Below are positions 48,518 to 60,854 of a stretch of 64,000 nt of DNA, one piece after another. Origin of the DNA: Pterobdella sp. o SKG-2022 (lineage: Eukaryota; Annelida; Clitellata; Hirudinida; Piscicolidae). Under the pieces are notes generated by a model. It saw only the letters and a program-made list of their open reading frames with translations. It searched no databases and was not told where the DNA came from. The number at the start of each line of letters is the position of its first letter. Position 1 is the stretch's first letter. Location of the stretch: NCBI GenBank assembly GCA_964035795.1, contig OZ038325.1, positions 2,528,772-2,592,771 on the forward strand. The letters are read 5' to 3'. The translations under genes and the position numbers were made by a program.

Positions 48518-50814
48518 TGGTTTCAATTTTTGTATTTATTGCATTTAATGCTATTTTTTTTATTAATTAATAGATATATTTATTTAACTATCTATTTCTG
48601 CATTTATTTATTTACTCATTTTCATTTATCTATCCTATCTATCTATCTGTCTACCCACCTACTCACCCACCCATCCATCCACCTACCCACTCACCTTGAA
48701 GAAACACTCAACGAAAAGGAGGACATAAGAGCCACAGTCATGGAAGTTGTTTTGTTGGGGGCATTTAGGGATGCAGCCCTGTGATGATGATGAATAATGA
48801 GAATAATAAATGATGATGATGATGATGATGAATAAGAATAATGAAAACAATAAAAAAAATACATACTAATAAAAGTAATAATAACAATATGATATGAATG
48901 GTGAAGCAAGAAATATTATAATAATAGAATGATGATATTCATTGTATTAATAAACAAAAAAACTTGAAAAATAATATCATAGCAGCAAAATAGAAAAAAG
49001 CAATATAAAATAAAAAATAACAATAATGATATAACCTTCATCCTGCCCTTGCTGAACAACTCTCTCCCTTGGCTGCTCTGTCGTTTGATGTTCCATTCCT
49101 CTTGTAAGTACCTGTGTGTGAGTGTAAGAAAAATTCTAAACACAATCAACCAAAAAAAACAAACACAGAGAATCAAGCAAAAAAATTGAAACAAAAAAAA
49201 CAGACAAACACATAAATAGACATAGAAACACAAAGACAGACATACACACAGACAAGCAGACATACTCTCTGAGAGTGGAAGAGATGTCCCACCTGACGTG
49301 TCCTTCATTCAATGAGTCCAATATCAAGATCACTGGACTGTAACAATAATTATAATAAAATTAATAATGGACAAAATTTGATTATTTATTTTTAGTACTA
49401 CTACCGCTGCTACTACTACTGCTACTACTACTACCGCTGCTACTACTACTACTACTACTACCGCTGCTACTACTACTGCTACTACTACTACCGCTGCTAC
49501 TACTGCTACTACTACTACCGCTGCTACTACTACTGCTACTACTACTACCGCTGCTACTACTACTGCTACTACTACTACCGCTACTACTACTACTGCTACT
49601 ACTACTACCGCTGCTACTACTACTGCCGCTGCTACTACTACTACTACCGCTGCTACTACTACTACTACCGCTGCTACTACTACTGCTACTACTACTGCTA
49701 CTACTACTACCGCTGCTACTACTACCGCTGCTACTACTACTGCTACTACTACTACCGCTGGTACTACTACTACTACTACTACCGCTGCTACCGCTACTGC
49801 TACTACTACTACCGCTGCTACTACTACTACTACTACTACTACTACCGCTGTTACTACTACTGCTACTACTACTACCGCTGCTACTACTACTACTACTACT
49901 ACTACCGCTGCTACTACTACTGCTACTACTGCTGCTACTACTACTGCTACTACTACTACTGCTACTACTACTACCGCTGCTACTACTACTGCTACTACTA
50001 CTACCGCTACTACTACTACTAGCGCTGCTACTACTACTACTACTACCACTGCTACTACTACTGCTACTACTACTACCGCTGCTACTACTACTACTACTAC
50101 TACCGCTGCTACTACTACTACCGCTGCTACTACTACTGCTACTACTACTACCGCTGCTACTACTACCGCTACTACTACTATTACTACTACTGCTACTACT
50201 ACTACTGCTGCTACTGCTACTACTACTACTGCTACTACTGCTATTGCTAGTTTCTTTCAATACACGCTCCAAAGAGTGTCGGAAGAGTCTTTGGAAGTAA
50301 GCGCTCAACAACAACAGCAACAACAACAAATAACAATATTATTATTATTATTATTGCAAAACCCACTGTTTAATAAATTCTTGGATGTCTTTTGTGCTCT
50401 TGGAGCTGTTCTTGACTTTCTTTAAATAATAATAGAAATAATAAAAATAATAATTATTATTATTATTGTCAGAGTAGTAAGTAAAACAATATCTTGGTAC
50501 CAATTGATACTGTGACACCATAACTATTATGTAGCAGTAGTTGAGAAAAATAATTATTCTGAATATAACACAAGCACTGACAACAACGAGGGTAAAAAAA
50601 TGAAGAGGAGTATAGTGAAATAAGCGCTATCTATTGGAAATATGAATAAAAAATCTCATAACAATAACAAATAAAAATAGTAATGAGAATAAAAAAATGA
50701 GATTATTAGTGATAATAATAATAATAAATTATAAGAAAATAATAACGGACGGGAGCGAAAGAAGGATCAGTACAGAGACTAGGAAAGCAGATGATGGCCA
50801 AGAACCAGTGGTAG

Positions 50815-50856
<42 letters not shown>

Positions 50857-53800
50857 CTATTCGTGTCGATATGTGTGTATAGATGTGTAATCATATGCAT
50901 CCGTAAACTAACATTTGAACATTACGCCAAGACTCAAAGAAACATACTTCTGATTGAGTGGTATGACGATAAAGTCCTTCTCAAACACGTCAACATGACG
51001 CGTCCAATTTCGTACCCTTGCATGTCTCTCTGCTGGTGTACCGCTGTGTGTGTGTGTGTGTTTTCATTTATGTTGGTGTGTTCCCGTTTTATAAGAATAT
51101 TTTTAAACTTAAACACTTAAAGCATTTTTTAATATTTCGTTTTCATGTGTTTTAAAAAATTTTGTAATCCATATTTCTGCATGTAAACATATTGCCATTA
51201 TTCAATAAAAAAGAAATAGCCAATGCCTAATCTTGAAGAAATGGAGCCATGAAAAAGATGATGACTGTTATCATTACCATTATTATTATTATTATTATAA
51301 AAAAACATCCCCCCCCATGACCACTCAAAAAACCATCATCATCATCATCACCACTTCCACAAGCATCATTATCATCACCACTCCCATAAGCATCATTATC
51401 ATCACCACTCCCACAACCATAATTATCATCACCACTCCCACAACCATCATTATCATCACCACTCCCACAACCATCATTATCATCACCACTCCCACAACCA
51501 TCATTATCATCACCACTCCCACAACCCTCATTATCATCACCAAAACAATACCAACCTTTTCTTGAAACCATTAGTGAGGTGACTGTAGAAGAATGATGAG
51601 AAGATGTGTGTGCGTTGTCTGTCTACTTCGCTTAATTCCTCTGTCCATAAGTATCTGTATTTGTTTGTGTGTGTACGCGTATTATATCTATGAATGTGTT
51701 TTTGTACATGGATGACTTGCTCTGAGAAAAAGCAGATGCGTCTAATTCTCACTGTGTCTCACCTTGCTATTTATAAATAGAATCTTCCCATTGAATATAA
51801 AAACATGAATATTTATTAGCATCATTCACTTTATCAATTTTTCATGTATTCATCCCTAAATGAAATTAAACCCACTTGAGATAAAAATCGATGATGACGT
51901 CATTGAAGTACTCGCCCTCTTTTAGGCATGTGACGTCATGATTGCTAATACTTATGCTGCCTCTGCTTGATTCTGAAGGGTAGCTGAAAAGTCTGTGTGT
52001 GTGTGTGTGTATAAACATAAATTAAGGATGTGTGTGTGCTTGTGTGCACGTAAATTTTGGATGTGAATGAATGTATATTTTGTGGATTTGTGTTTATATT
52101 ATCGATGTATATTGTGTATGTGTGTTTATACATTGTGTGTGTGTGTGTGCATAAAGTGTGAAGAAGACTGTGGACGTGCATATATTGTGCGTGTGTGCAA
52201 AAACAGATAGGTGGATGTACTTTTGTATATATTAAAAAGTACTCACAAAAATGTGCGTGCAAACAATTATACATGCGTGAATTTTAAAATAGATGGCCAA
52301 CTTGATTGGTTCAGAAGTCTTGACGTCATTACTTTTCCTCCTCCCCTTTTTCTTTACCAAGGTTTGGTACGATATCTCCAAATCATCCCCACTATCGCCA
52401 TTGATATTATTATTATTAGTTTTTATTACATTATTTTCGTTATTATTATGATTTGTTTTATTATTAGTATTATTTAAATTATTATTACTTTTATTTTTAA
52501 CAGCGTTATTATTATCGTTATTATTTATACTGTTATCGTTATCATTATTATTATCATCATCTAAATCTTCATCAGCACTTTCATACGCCGACAACAAGTC
52601 TAACGAGCTAGACACATTATTTATATTATTATTGCTGTCATTTTTATTATTATCAATGTCTTTATTATCATTGTTTTTATTATTATTATTATTATCCACA
52701 ACAACACGACAACTGCCCTTATTTTCAATCACTTTTTTTTCACCATTATTATCGCTATTTTTATTATTGTTATTATTTTCATTTATTATTATTTCTTTTA
52801 TGTTTATTGTTTTTGTGGCTTGGGGTGTGTTGTTTATAGAATTATTATTTTTATATTTCGTGGGTGAATACTTGGTTTCTTTTAAAATTGACATAGTTTT
52901 ATCAATATCAATAACGGTTCTTTTATAATTAGAAATGTTTCTATTATCATTATTATTATTTATTTTATAATCACCATTACTTTTATTATTATCACTTTCT
53001 TCACTACCAATATCAATAAGATCACAACCACCTCGAAGTTCATCCTCTTCTTTACCACCACAACTAATATCCTCTCGACCACCACAACCTTCCTCTTCCT
53101 TTTCCTCCTCGACCTCACCAACCACTACCACACTCTTCTTCTTAGGACTCTGTTTACAAGACAGTGTAATATCTGGTTTGTTGAGAACAAGCTGGGATAG
53201 GTTGCCCACAAAGTCTCCCCTTCGTCCCAGCCTCTCATCTTCACTCAGACGGATGTCTAAACGATTTACCTCTATGGAAAGAATGATGGTTAGAATAATG
53301 ATGCTACAATGATGATAATGATGTTGAAATTGGAGAGTGCATTCAAAAAAGCAACATGTGCTTAAAACACACACCTTCCCATAAAAACCTTAAAACCCAA
53401 CAGAAAACAAAATAAATAAACAAAGCAAACACACAGTTCCACATAGACAAATCCAACACATATAAAACCACAAAAACAAACCATAAACACACAACCCCAC
53501 AAACATCCCCCACCATACTGAGACTGGGAGGGAGTGAGAAGATAGATCTTTTAAGGTAGAGGGTGAGTCGAAGAGAAGAGAGGGTGAGGGAGATGTCAAG
53601 GAATGAGGATGATGTGTTCACCATTGTAATGTCACCAACGTTTATCGTCAAATTGGCTGTGTGTGGGTTGGTTGTTGTTTAGAATTTTTGTTTTTATACA
53701 TAATCAATATTTTTTCTTTTTTATGGGTGTTTGTGTATGTATGTTCTGTTATGCATAGATGACTGTGTGTGTAATTATGTTTAAAATTTTCCAATGCATA

Positions 53801-54468
53801 TACACATATGTATTTATGTTTTATATGCATAATTGAAAGTGATAATATAAAATTAGATAAATCTTTACTGCTTTTATAAATGTGAATATTTACCTATCTA
53901 TATAACTAAAAATGAATGATTCCATATAAAATTAACCAAGAATGATTACACTGGATTGGTGGAGGAAAAAAGAAAACAAGCTGGTTTCTGGATAGAATAC
54001 ATTTGGTCACTTGGCGAGTACTTGTCTGTAGCTTAATATGGCAGGCTTTTACTACAATTTTTTGGTTAGTTTTGTGTATCAATTTTGGTATTGTGTTTTT
54101 ATTTTTGTATTTCTAAGTGAATTGATATGACGATAAGATTTTTTATGAATTATTCAACATGAATGGCTATTTTCAAAGTTTTTCAAATTGCCACAAAATT
54201 TTTGAAACTAGATTATCAAATAATTTATACAAGCATAATTTTGAAAAAAGCTTTTTTGACATATCTATAAACTTTGTTTTTGTTGAAAAATAATGTCTTG
54301 AAACCCACTTGAAAGCTCGATGCTATCGCTAATGTTCGTTTTGTGTATGGAGATAATAGAAGAGTCTTCAACTTTTAATTTTTTTGGAGATTCTTGTTGC
54401 GAATGAGATCTTCGTTTGTTTGATCTCCGAAAATACCTCTCCACTGTGCTTGATTTCTTATCTCCCAT
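48329..54468 (-). CDS. SENP6/SENP7-like SUMO-specific cysteine protease (Ulp1 family)
   Basis: Eleven exons (54468-54309, 53271-52302, 51983-51876, 51654-51569, 51032-50948, 50814-50751, 50419-50367, 49337-49266, 49111-49036, 48778-48695, 48484-48329) join in phase to 637 aa. SENP6/7 proteins trim poly-SUMO chains, mainly in the nucleus. Seen: CLKEGEYFNDVIIDFYLKYL near 400, THIFSSFFYSHLT, R(V)RNWTRHVDVF, YHWFLAIICFPSL with catalytic His472, ILILDSL with Asp516, TLREYLQEEW, then Gln567 and HDCGSYVLLFVECFFK with catalytic Cys573, ending FIPPVKGLKKWF. All triad residues are present. The N-terminal half is basic (RRSNKRR), then acidic, then Asn/Asp/Ser-rich from ATT/ATC repeats. The donor at 51569 is GTTTC, chosen because it alone keeps phase; the 53-bp exon at 50419 and exon 1 are less certain. 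Confidence 0.9.
48485..48514. repeat. (GT)n microsatellite abutting a SENP exon
   Basis: On the gene's strand this is (CA)n running directly into the AG of the last 3' splice site. Confidence 0.9.
49395..50260. repeat. About 860 bp of TAC/TGC/CGC trinucleotide array in a SENP intron
   Basis: Plus-strand TACTAC runs are broken regularly by CGCTGC and TGC triplets, giving a loose higher-order unit of about 24-33 bp. Because every unit is a multiple of three, several frames are open for 200-315 codons (poly-Ser/Gly, poly-Val/Ala). The array lies inside the intron between the exons at 50419-50367 and 49337-49266. It is not needed for the protein. Confidence 0.9.
50816..50855. repeat. (GT)n microsatellite abutting a SENP exon
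   Basis: On the minus strand it is (CA)n ending in the AG that starts the exon at 50814, which carries the catalytic His. The repeat replaces a normal polypyrimidine tract. Confidence 0.9.
51350..51541. repeat. 27-bp minisatellite, seven units
   Basis: Seven tandem copies of a 27-bp unit starting ACCACTCCCACAACCATCAT. It is open on both strands (minus-strand translation GDDNDGCGS repeated) because 27 is a multiple of three. It lies in the SENP intron between 51569 and 51032. Confidence 0.92.
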
Positions 54469-55143
54469 TTTTTAAATCACGATTCCCTATTTGAAATAAA
54501 TTATTTTGAAATTTAAAAACATCTAAAAATAGAATACTGATTTAAACATATTTTTTGAACGATAAAATAATAAAGTATCGATACAAGTGAATTCAACTCG
54601 AAACAATGAAAACATCAGTTTAAGAAAATAAACTAAAAAATAAAAGTAAAAACTGAAAGTTTTAAAAATATAAATAATACATTGCAGTTTTTTAAACTCA
54701 CAATATTTATAAAAATTAATTTTTGACAGATTTCATTTATTTATCTATATAAACCAACTAAAATAACCATTTTTTCATTAACGAATTCAGCATTGCACTC
54801 AAAAACCAAAAAAATCAATTAAGAAACTTCAAAAGAGTAATTTTCTCAGATTTATTGAATAATTTGCGTTAATGACAGAGCTAAGAGTCGCTATTGAACT
54901 GGTATCGATTAAATGTTTCTGCCATCATATTTTTTGGAAAATACGCTATAAAAATTCTCATAAAATTGCACTTGTGGAATTTCTTAGAAGCTTTAAAACA
55001 CTTAACTTTCGCTTCCGGACAAAATCTGAGTAGCGGGAAATACAATTAAACGCAACAAAATTAAAACCAATATCCAAACGGAAATAAAACAAACCTGATA
55101 AATAAACCATATTTAAATCACCAAAAAAATATTTTTCAACCAA
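54469..55143. promoter_or_regulatory. Divergent promoter region between SENP and the DEG/ENaC gene
   Basis: The two start codons point away from each other across 675 bp of AT-rich DNA. No repeat array or mobile element lies between them, unlike most spacers here. A shared bidirectional promoter is an inference from the arrangement alone. Confidence 0.45.
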
Positions 55144-58100
55144 ATGAATAACAACAAAATGGCTACGAAGTTGAAGATGCTGAATATAGAAACGGAGAAC
55201 GACCTGCATCTAAACGAGAGTAGACTCTCTTCCATGAAAAAGTCCAATTACTTCGATACCATGGCTTTCTCGTTCTTCCAAGAAGTTCCCTTTTGAAATA
55301 TTCTTTTATATATAAGTATTTAAGTCAAGCATCGATCGCTTTAAATTGTTATAATTATTTAAGTATTTTCATTTTATTTCATTAATTTTTTAGTATTAAA
55401 ACCTTCATACAAAACTGGTACACATTATTCAAATTCCCCTACACAAATCAATCATATACTTTCAAGCACACTACGAACTTCAACAACGAATACAAGCCAC
55501 GTTTCTCCATTCCCCAACTCATCGGAACATCCTTCTCACTACTACACCTATTAATTATATCACAAGTTTAAAAACTCTACTTCCCTTATTTTACTGCTTC
55601 AACCACACCCCCATCCTTACCCTAACGTGTCCATTTATAATACAACCCTTGCCCTACCACATTACATCACACCACCACCACACCCACTACATCACACCAC
55701 CACTACACCCACTATATCACACCCCCATCAAACCAACACACCACTATCCTTTACACCCCTTCCACCACCACCACACCCATTCAAACACCACCACACCCAT
55801 TCAACCACCTCACACTCATTCAACCACAACCACACCCATCCAAACCCCACCACCACTGCACGTTCCATCATCATCCAACCACCACCACTACACCCACAAC
55901 ACCTCGTACCATACCACTACATCATTGCCATCTCAGGTGTCAGTTATTGGCTTTAAGTACTGTTTCGACAAATCAAGACCCAAGCTTAGACAGTATTTTT
56001 GGGGTTTCCTAGTTCTTGTAGGAGTCGCCATTGCTGTGTACCAGATTACCGTGAGATGGGGGAAGAAAGGGGGTAATGTTCAGATGGTGGGTGCGAAAAA
56101 GTTCACAATAATTTTGAAGATTGATAATGTGAGCTAGATTCACAAAAAAACCTTGTGTTGTTGAGTTAATACGTTCACGATTCAAATTTTTTTGTACTAG
56201 GATCATTCACTTAGTCTTGAAAACATCATCATCCACCTTAACCTATTACCTTCCCCAACCTATCATCTCTTTAACCATCACTCCCCCCTAACAGGACCGT
56301 ATATTGTTATACACCAGCTACACCACAAGCACCAACATCAACATGGTGAACGCAGAAACCTTGGAGTTCCCACAGGTGACCATCTGTAATGAAAATGCTG
56401 CCAGAATGAGTATAGCAAGGAAGTTTGGTGGGTGGGTTGTTTAGGATGTTGGTTGTTTAGGGATAGGTGAATTGTATGATGGGTGGATGGTTGGATTGTT
56501 TGTTGGTTGCGTGTTTGGTAGGCATTTGAACGTGTTGCTAAGTGGGTGATTGTCAAAAATGGTGGGTGTTGTTCCGTGAGAGGGTGGGTTGTTTGGGAGG
56601 TGAGTTAGGAGGTGGTTGAACGATATCTTAGTGTGTGGTTGTGAAGGGTTTGGTGTGTTAGTTTAAATTATGAATAGTGGGTGTGGTTTTATAGAAATAA
56701 CTAGATCTATAAGGTTCAGTTAGTAGGTTTGGGTTGAGAAGGGGGACTTTTTGGTTGGTTTTACATTTAGGAAAAAAGGTTTCAATTCAAGATTGAATTA
56801 TTTGGAAATCAAAAATTTATTTATAAAATTCCCAATACAAATAATTTGTCTAAGATAAAAAAAAAAGTATTAATTAAAGTCTAATAAATGTTTATTATGG
56901 AATAATTATTCATAAAATAATTTATTCATAACTACGACTAATCACAGGTTTGGTTCCATTATTGACAGCTTTGTACCCGCCCCTTGCTAAGGCTTCAGTG
57001 ACTGAAAACATAAAGCTTGATCCTTCTACACTTCCAGACTTTAATAGGTGCATGAATGAGTGATGGATGTTTGGATGAGTTTGGGATGGATGGGTGGTTG
57101 CATGAGTTCAAGAGGGATGGATGGATAGTTGAATGAGTTTAGGATGGATAAATAGATTACTGGTTTGATGAATTAGAGATAAATGGGTAAAAAGCACGAT
57201 AGTCTTATGATGAAAGATTCTTTGATAGATATACGATAGAGAAATCGATGAAAAATGAAAAAAAATAGTGTAAATTGAATGATGGATGAAGAGAAATAAA
57301 TGAATGAATCCTGAACCACGTGAGGTCCCAATGGGAGGAGGTTAGACAGCTGCTGGCTCAACCAATCACAGAAGCTTATTACAGTGTAGATTTTACTTTT
57401 ATAATTTTTATAGCGCTTTATATGAATAAATTTTCAGCGTTTGAATAATAGTAACGGAAATAAAAAAAACCAAAAAACTATAAAAAAAAACTTTCGTTAA
57501 CATCAATTAATCCCTCCACTCACAACCCACCAAAAATCATTCATCCCGCAATCCACTCAGACCATAACCCATTTCCCATATTACTCACCCACACAACCCT
57601 TCTTCTCCATCTTTCACTACCCACAAAAGACCACCCACTCCACAACCTAACCTCAATCACCCTTCATCTCCAAACCTAACCTCACTCACAACCCAACCCA
57701 CAACCTAACCTCACTCACTACCCAACCCCTCACAGTGTAATTGGGGTGCAAGTGTGTGTGCTTTGTCGAAGTTTAAAACTATCGAGACCAATATGGGAAG
57801 GTGCTTCGCAATCAAAGCTTGTCAGTTTGCATACCGTTTTGTGTTTTATGTTTTTTTTCATATTGATGCAGTCTCTTAGTTTAAATTTTATGCTTTATTT
57901 TTCATTGATGTTTTATTTAATAATAGTAACATGGTAGTTTCATTTATAAGATGGAAACTTTGAAAATCCTTTTTAGGAAATAGTCACCAACCAACCAATT
58001 TAACTAAAACTTTTCCCTCCAACTAACTCCACCCACTAACCAATCAGCGGACTTCAACCTCACTGTAACGAGGGCAGGTTCGTTTTATGGTTTGACCTTG

Positions 58101-58516
58101 GCACTTTTCGTCAACCAATGGGATTACTTGGGAACTTCATCTCCTTCTGCTGGATTCAGAGTCTTAGGGGGCTTGTGGACTTTTCTATTTTATTTTTTTT
58201 TGGATTTTTCTGTTTTGACTTGCTTTTTTCAGTCATATTTATGCAAATATTTCCAACAAACTAATTTAAAAAAGATTTCTTTATCTCTTTATTTATTCAT
58301 CCCATCCTCCATCAATCAGTTTATCTATCTTTTCATCTATTTATTCATTATTAAATCCATCCACCCATCCAATCCTTCATCTGCCAACCAACCCACTCAT
58401 CCATCCATCCACCCCCTAGCTCCTGCTCCACGACACAAATGAGTTTCCTCGCATGCAGGAAGCAGCCATTAAGCTCTCTCCAGGCTTCATCACTTCTGTC
58501 TCTGTCACCTTCAACG

Positions 58517-58599
<83 letters not shown>

Positions 58600-60449
58600 T
58601 GTTTGCCCATATAATCTCTCAACCTTTTAGGCCTTACAAAACACCACTCTCATATCACCCCCATCTCTCACATCTTCTAGTCCATTCAATGCATCACTAC
58701 ACACTTTTGTCCAATTCTGCCACCGTTTTTACTTTTTCTACACAGATAACAACTTTTCTACAACTTTTTCCACGACTCACTAAAAATGTTTTCATTTTCT
58801 CTCACACCTTCCTCTTCTCCCACTCCAGTTCATACCCCTTTTTTTCTTTGCCTTTTTAACACTCCTTTCTCTCCCCCTTTTTCTTTCCTTCTCTTCTTCC
58901 CCTTTTTCTTTTACCTCCATCCACTCTATGCCCTCTATCCCCCTCCCTTTCCTTTATAGCTCAATGCCCCCATCCCCACACAGATCTCCAGACAACCACC
59001 CCCATACGGAACCTGCAGAGACACTCTAGGGTATTACCAAGCAGATTGCATCACCATGTGTGAAAGCATGTTTGTTTTCAGGATGTGTAAATGTCGGCTT
59101 CACTATGCTCAAGGTTGAGTGTGTTTGTTTATGTGTATGTGAGTGTTTTCTTGTGTAGTTTCTTTGTTTTTTGCGTTTGTGTTGCTGTGCCTGTGTTTGT
59201 TAAAATTTTTTCTGATAGCACTGCCATATGTTTTCAACTGAATCCTGAATTTTTCATACATACAAAGAAAACAAAATTTTTGGCCCACTCTCTAAGCAGC
59301 CCTCTCCCTTCAAACAGGGATGGAAGAGATACCCTTATGCACCTTATACGACATGTACAAATGCGCCTTCCCCGCCCAGTACAAGTACACTACTGAGAGT
59401 GGTGCTAATTCTTGCGACTGCCCTCCTCAATGTCAGAGTAATACCTACCAGCTGTCCATCTCCCAGAATATCTTCTCTAATAGGTAGGTTGTAGTGGTGG
59501 GTGGTTTGTATGGGGTGTGTTGGTAGAAGGAAGAAAGGGTTTAGGGTGGCGGTGGAATGTTGGGTGGAGGTTTATAGGGTCTTTTGGTATGTGGAAAGTT
59601 TCCATAGTGTGTTTTACTGAGAAGTGGTTGCTTTAAAGTTGAAGGTTGGAAATTGAGGGTTTAATTAATGCGGAACTTTCTCTATTAAGTTTATTAAGCA
59701 GTAAGATCTGGTTGATTGAATTTAGGCTTATTGAGCAGTTAGAGTTGTGCCATAATAAACAAGCATTGAACCTTCTAAAGGTTTGCAGCTCTGGCATCAA
59801 ACTTCAGCGAGGTGTTCGATCTGAAGCTGCCTGTCACAATCACAAAGGACATCCTCATGGAAAACTATGTGGCTGTTCAGGTGATAAAGGGGTGGGTCAA
59901 AATGGGCTCGGGGAAGGTAGGTGATGGGAGAGGAGGTGCACATATGATGGGTTTAGATGATGTATTTAGGAGTTCAAGTTATTGATGAAAACAGCAAACC
60001 TTATATTTTCATTCATTTTATGACAAGTAAAATCTTTTTTTAATGAAATTGTTCTTCCAAACTAACACAGCCACAGATGCCACAGCCAATATTTTCTTAG
60101 AGTTTTTCTCCCCAACGAAACCCTAACCTTCACCCCAATTCAACATAACTCCACCCCACCACACATCCAACCACCCTCAAACTCCTCCCCCATTCAATCG
60201 CAGGTGTATTACTCCACAATGCAGTACCTGTCAATCGTCACTAAGCCCGCCTACTCCTTCATGGGACTCTTGAGTGATGTGGGCGGGGCTTTAGGTCTAT
60301 TATTAGGCGCCACTTTGTATACTTTTGTCGAGATTTTTGAGTTCTTCTATGACGCATTGAAGTTTTGGATCGTGACGAAGTTTGCTGACCTACATATCAA
60401 ATCCAATAGAAGGTTTCTGAGAAGTTCTAAAATTACTCCTGTTTTTTGA
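55144..60449 (+). CDS. DEG/ENaC family sodium channel subunit
   Basis: Twelve exons (55144-55284, 55937-56050, 56295-56427, 56948-57047, 57350-57383, 57736-57820, 58048-58160, 58420-58518, 58984-59113, 59318-59483, 59781-59880, 60204-60449) join in phase to 486 aa, the usual length. Subunits form trimeric, amiloride-sensitive, Na+-selective channels. Seen: TM1 at about 66-84 (FWGFLVLVGVAIAVYQ), EFPQVTICNEN, a Cys-rich finger (LITCNWGASVC, GRCFAI), GLTLALFVNQWDYL, AGFR, a post-finger Cys array (CRDTLGYYQADCITMC, RMCKCRLHYAQG), SCDCPPQC, and pre-TM2/TM2 (SFMGLLSDVGGALGLLLGAT). Odd: the N-terminal His-Gly motif reads Ile51-Gly52, and the G-x-S filter reads Gly440-Ala-Thr442. The 34-bp exon at 57350 and exon 1 are chosen from phase and short motifs. 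Confidence 0.92.
58519..58597. repeat. (GT)n microsatellite serving as a 5' splice site
   Basis: About 39 GT units start exactly at the end of channel exon 8 (ending AACGCT), so the donor GT is the first repeat unit. Confidence 0.95.
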
Positions 60450-60500
60450 TTGGATGACAATTATAGATGGATTGGTTTTATGAATAATAGATTAATACAT

Positions 60501-60506
60501 AATAAA
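60501..60506 (+). terminator. Candidate polyadenylation signal of the DEG/ENaC gene
   Basis: AATAAA 51 bases after the stop codon, in the right orientation. AT-rich surroundings make chance matches common. Confidence 0.4.
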
Positions 60507-60854
60507 ATAGATAAACAAATACCCCAATTAAATTGATGTTCAATAGAAACTTAACTTGAACTCACGCACAAAATATTTCAAACCCCCGTTGACTTTGGGA
60601 AACCTTCAAACGCATTTGCACCTTTCAATTTAGAGGTTTACTTTTAGCCTGAATTTTGTAGCGATTATCAAATATTTTGAATTGATATTTTCCAGCTTTA
60701 ATTTTCAAATATGAACATTCTCACTTGAAGGCAACTTTTTTATTTAATAAAACATATTTGGTTCTATTTGATTGACTATTGAGAAGTGAATAAAATACCA
60801 TAAACTGTTCTCAGATAAGAACAGTAAAAAAATAAATATGAAAATAATAATATA

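Noticed and set aside
49330..50329. Open frames of 239 and 315 codons rich in Val/Ala and Ser/Gly
   Set aside because: Triplet-repeat translation inside an intron; flanking SENP exons splice in phase without it.
51227..51571. Repeat-coded frames on both strands, and a possible CRISPR-like array
   Set aside because: Units of 27 bp are directly tandem with no spacers, in an animal intron; it is a minisatellite.
53343..53651. Minus-strand frame considered as an extra SENP exon
   Set aside because: SENP exons 1 and 2 join in phase (1 to 1) without it, and the frame has no clear family match.
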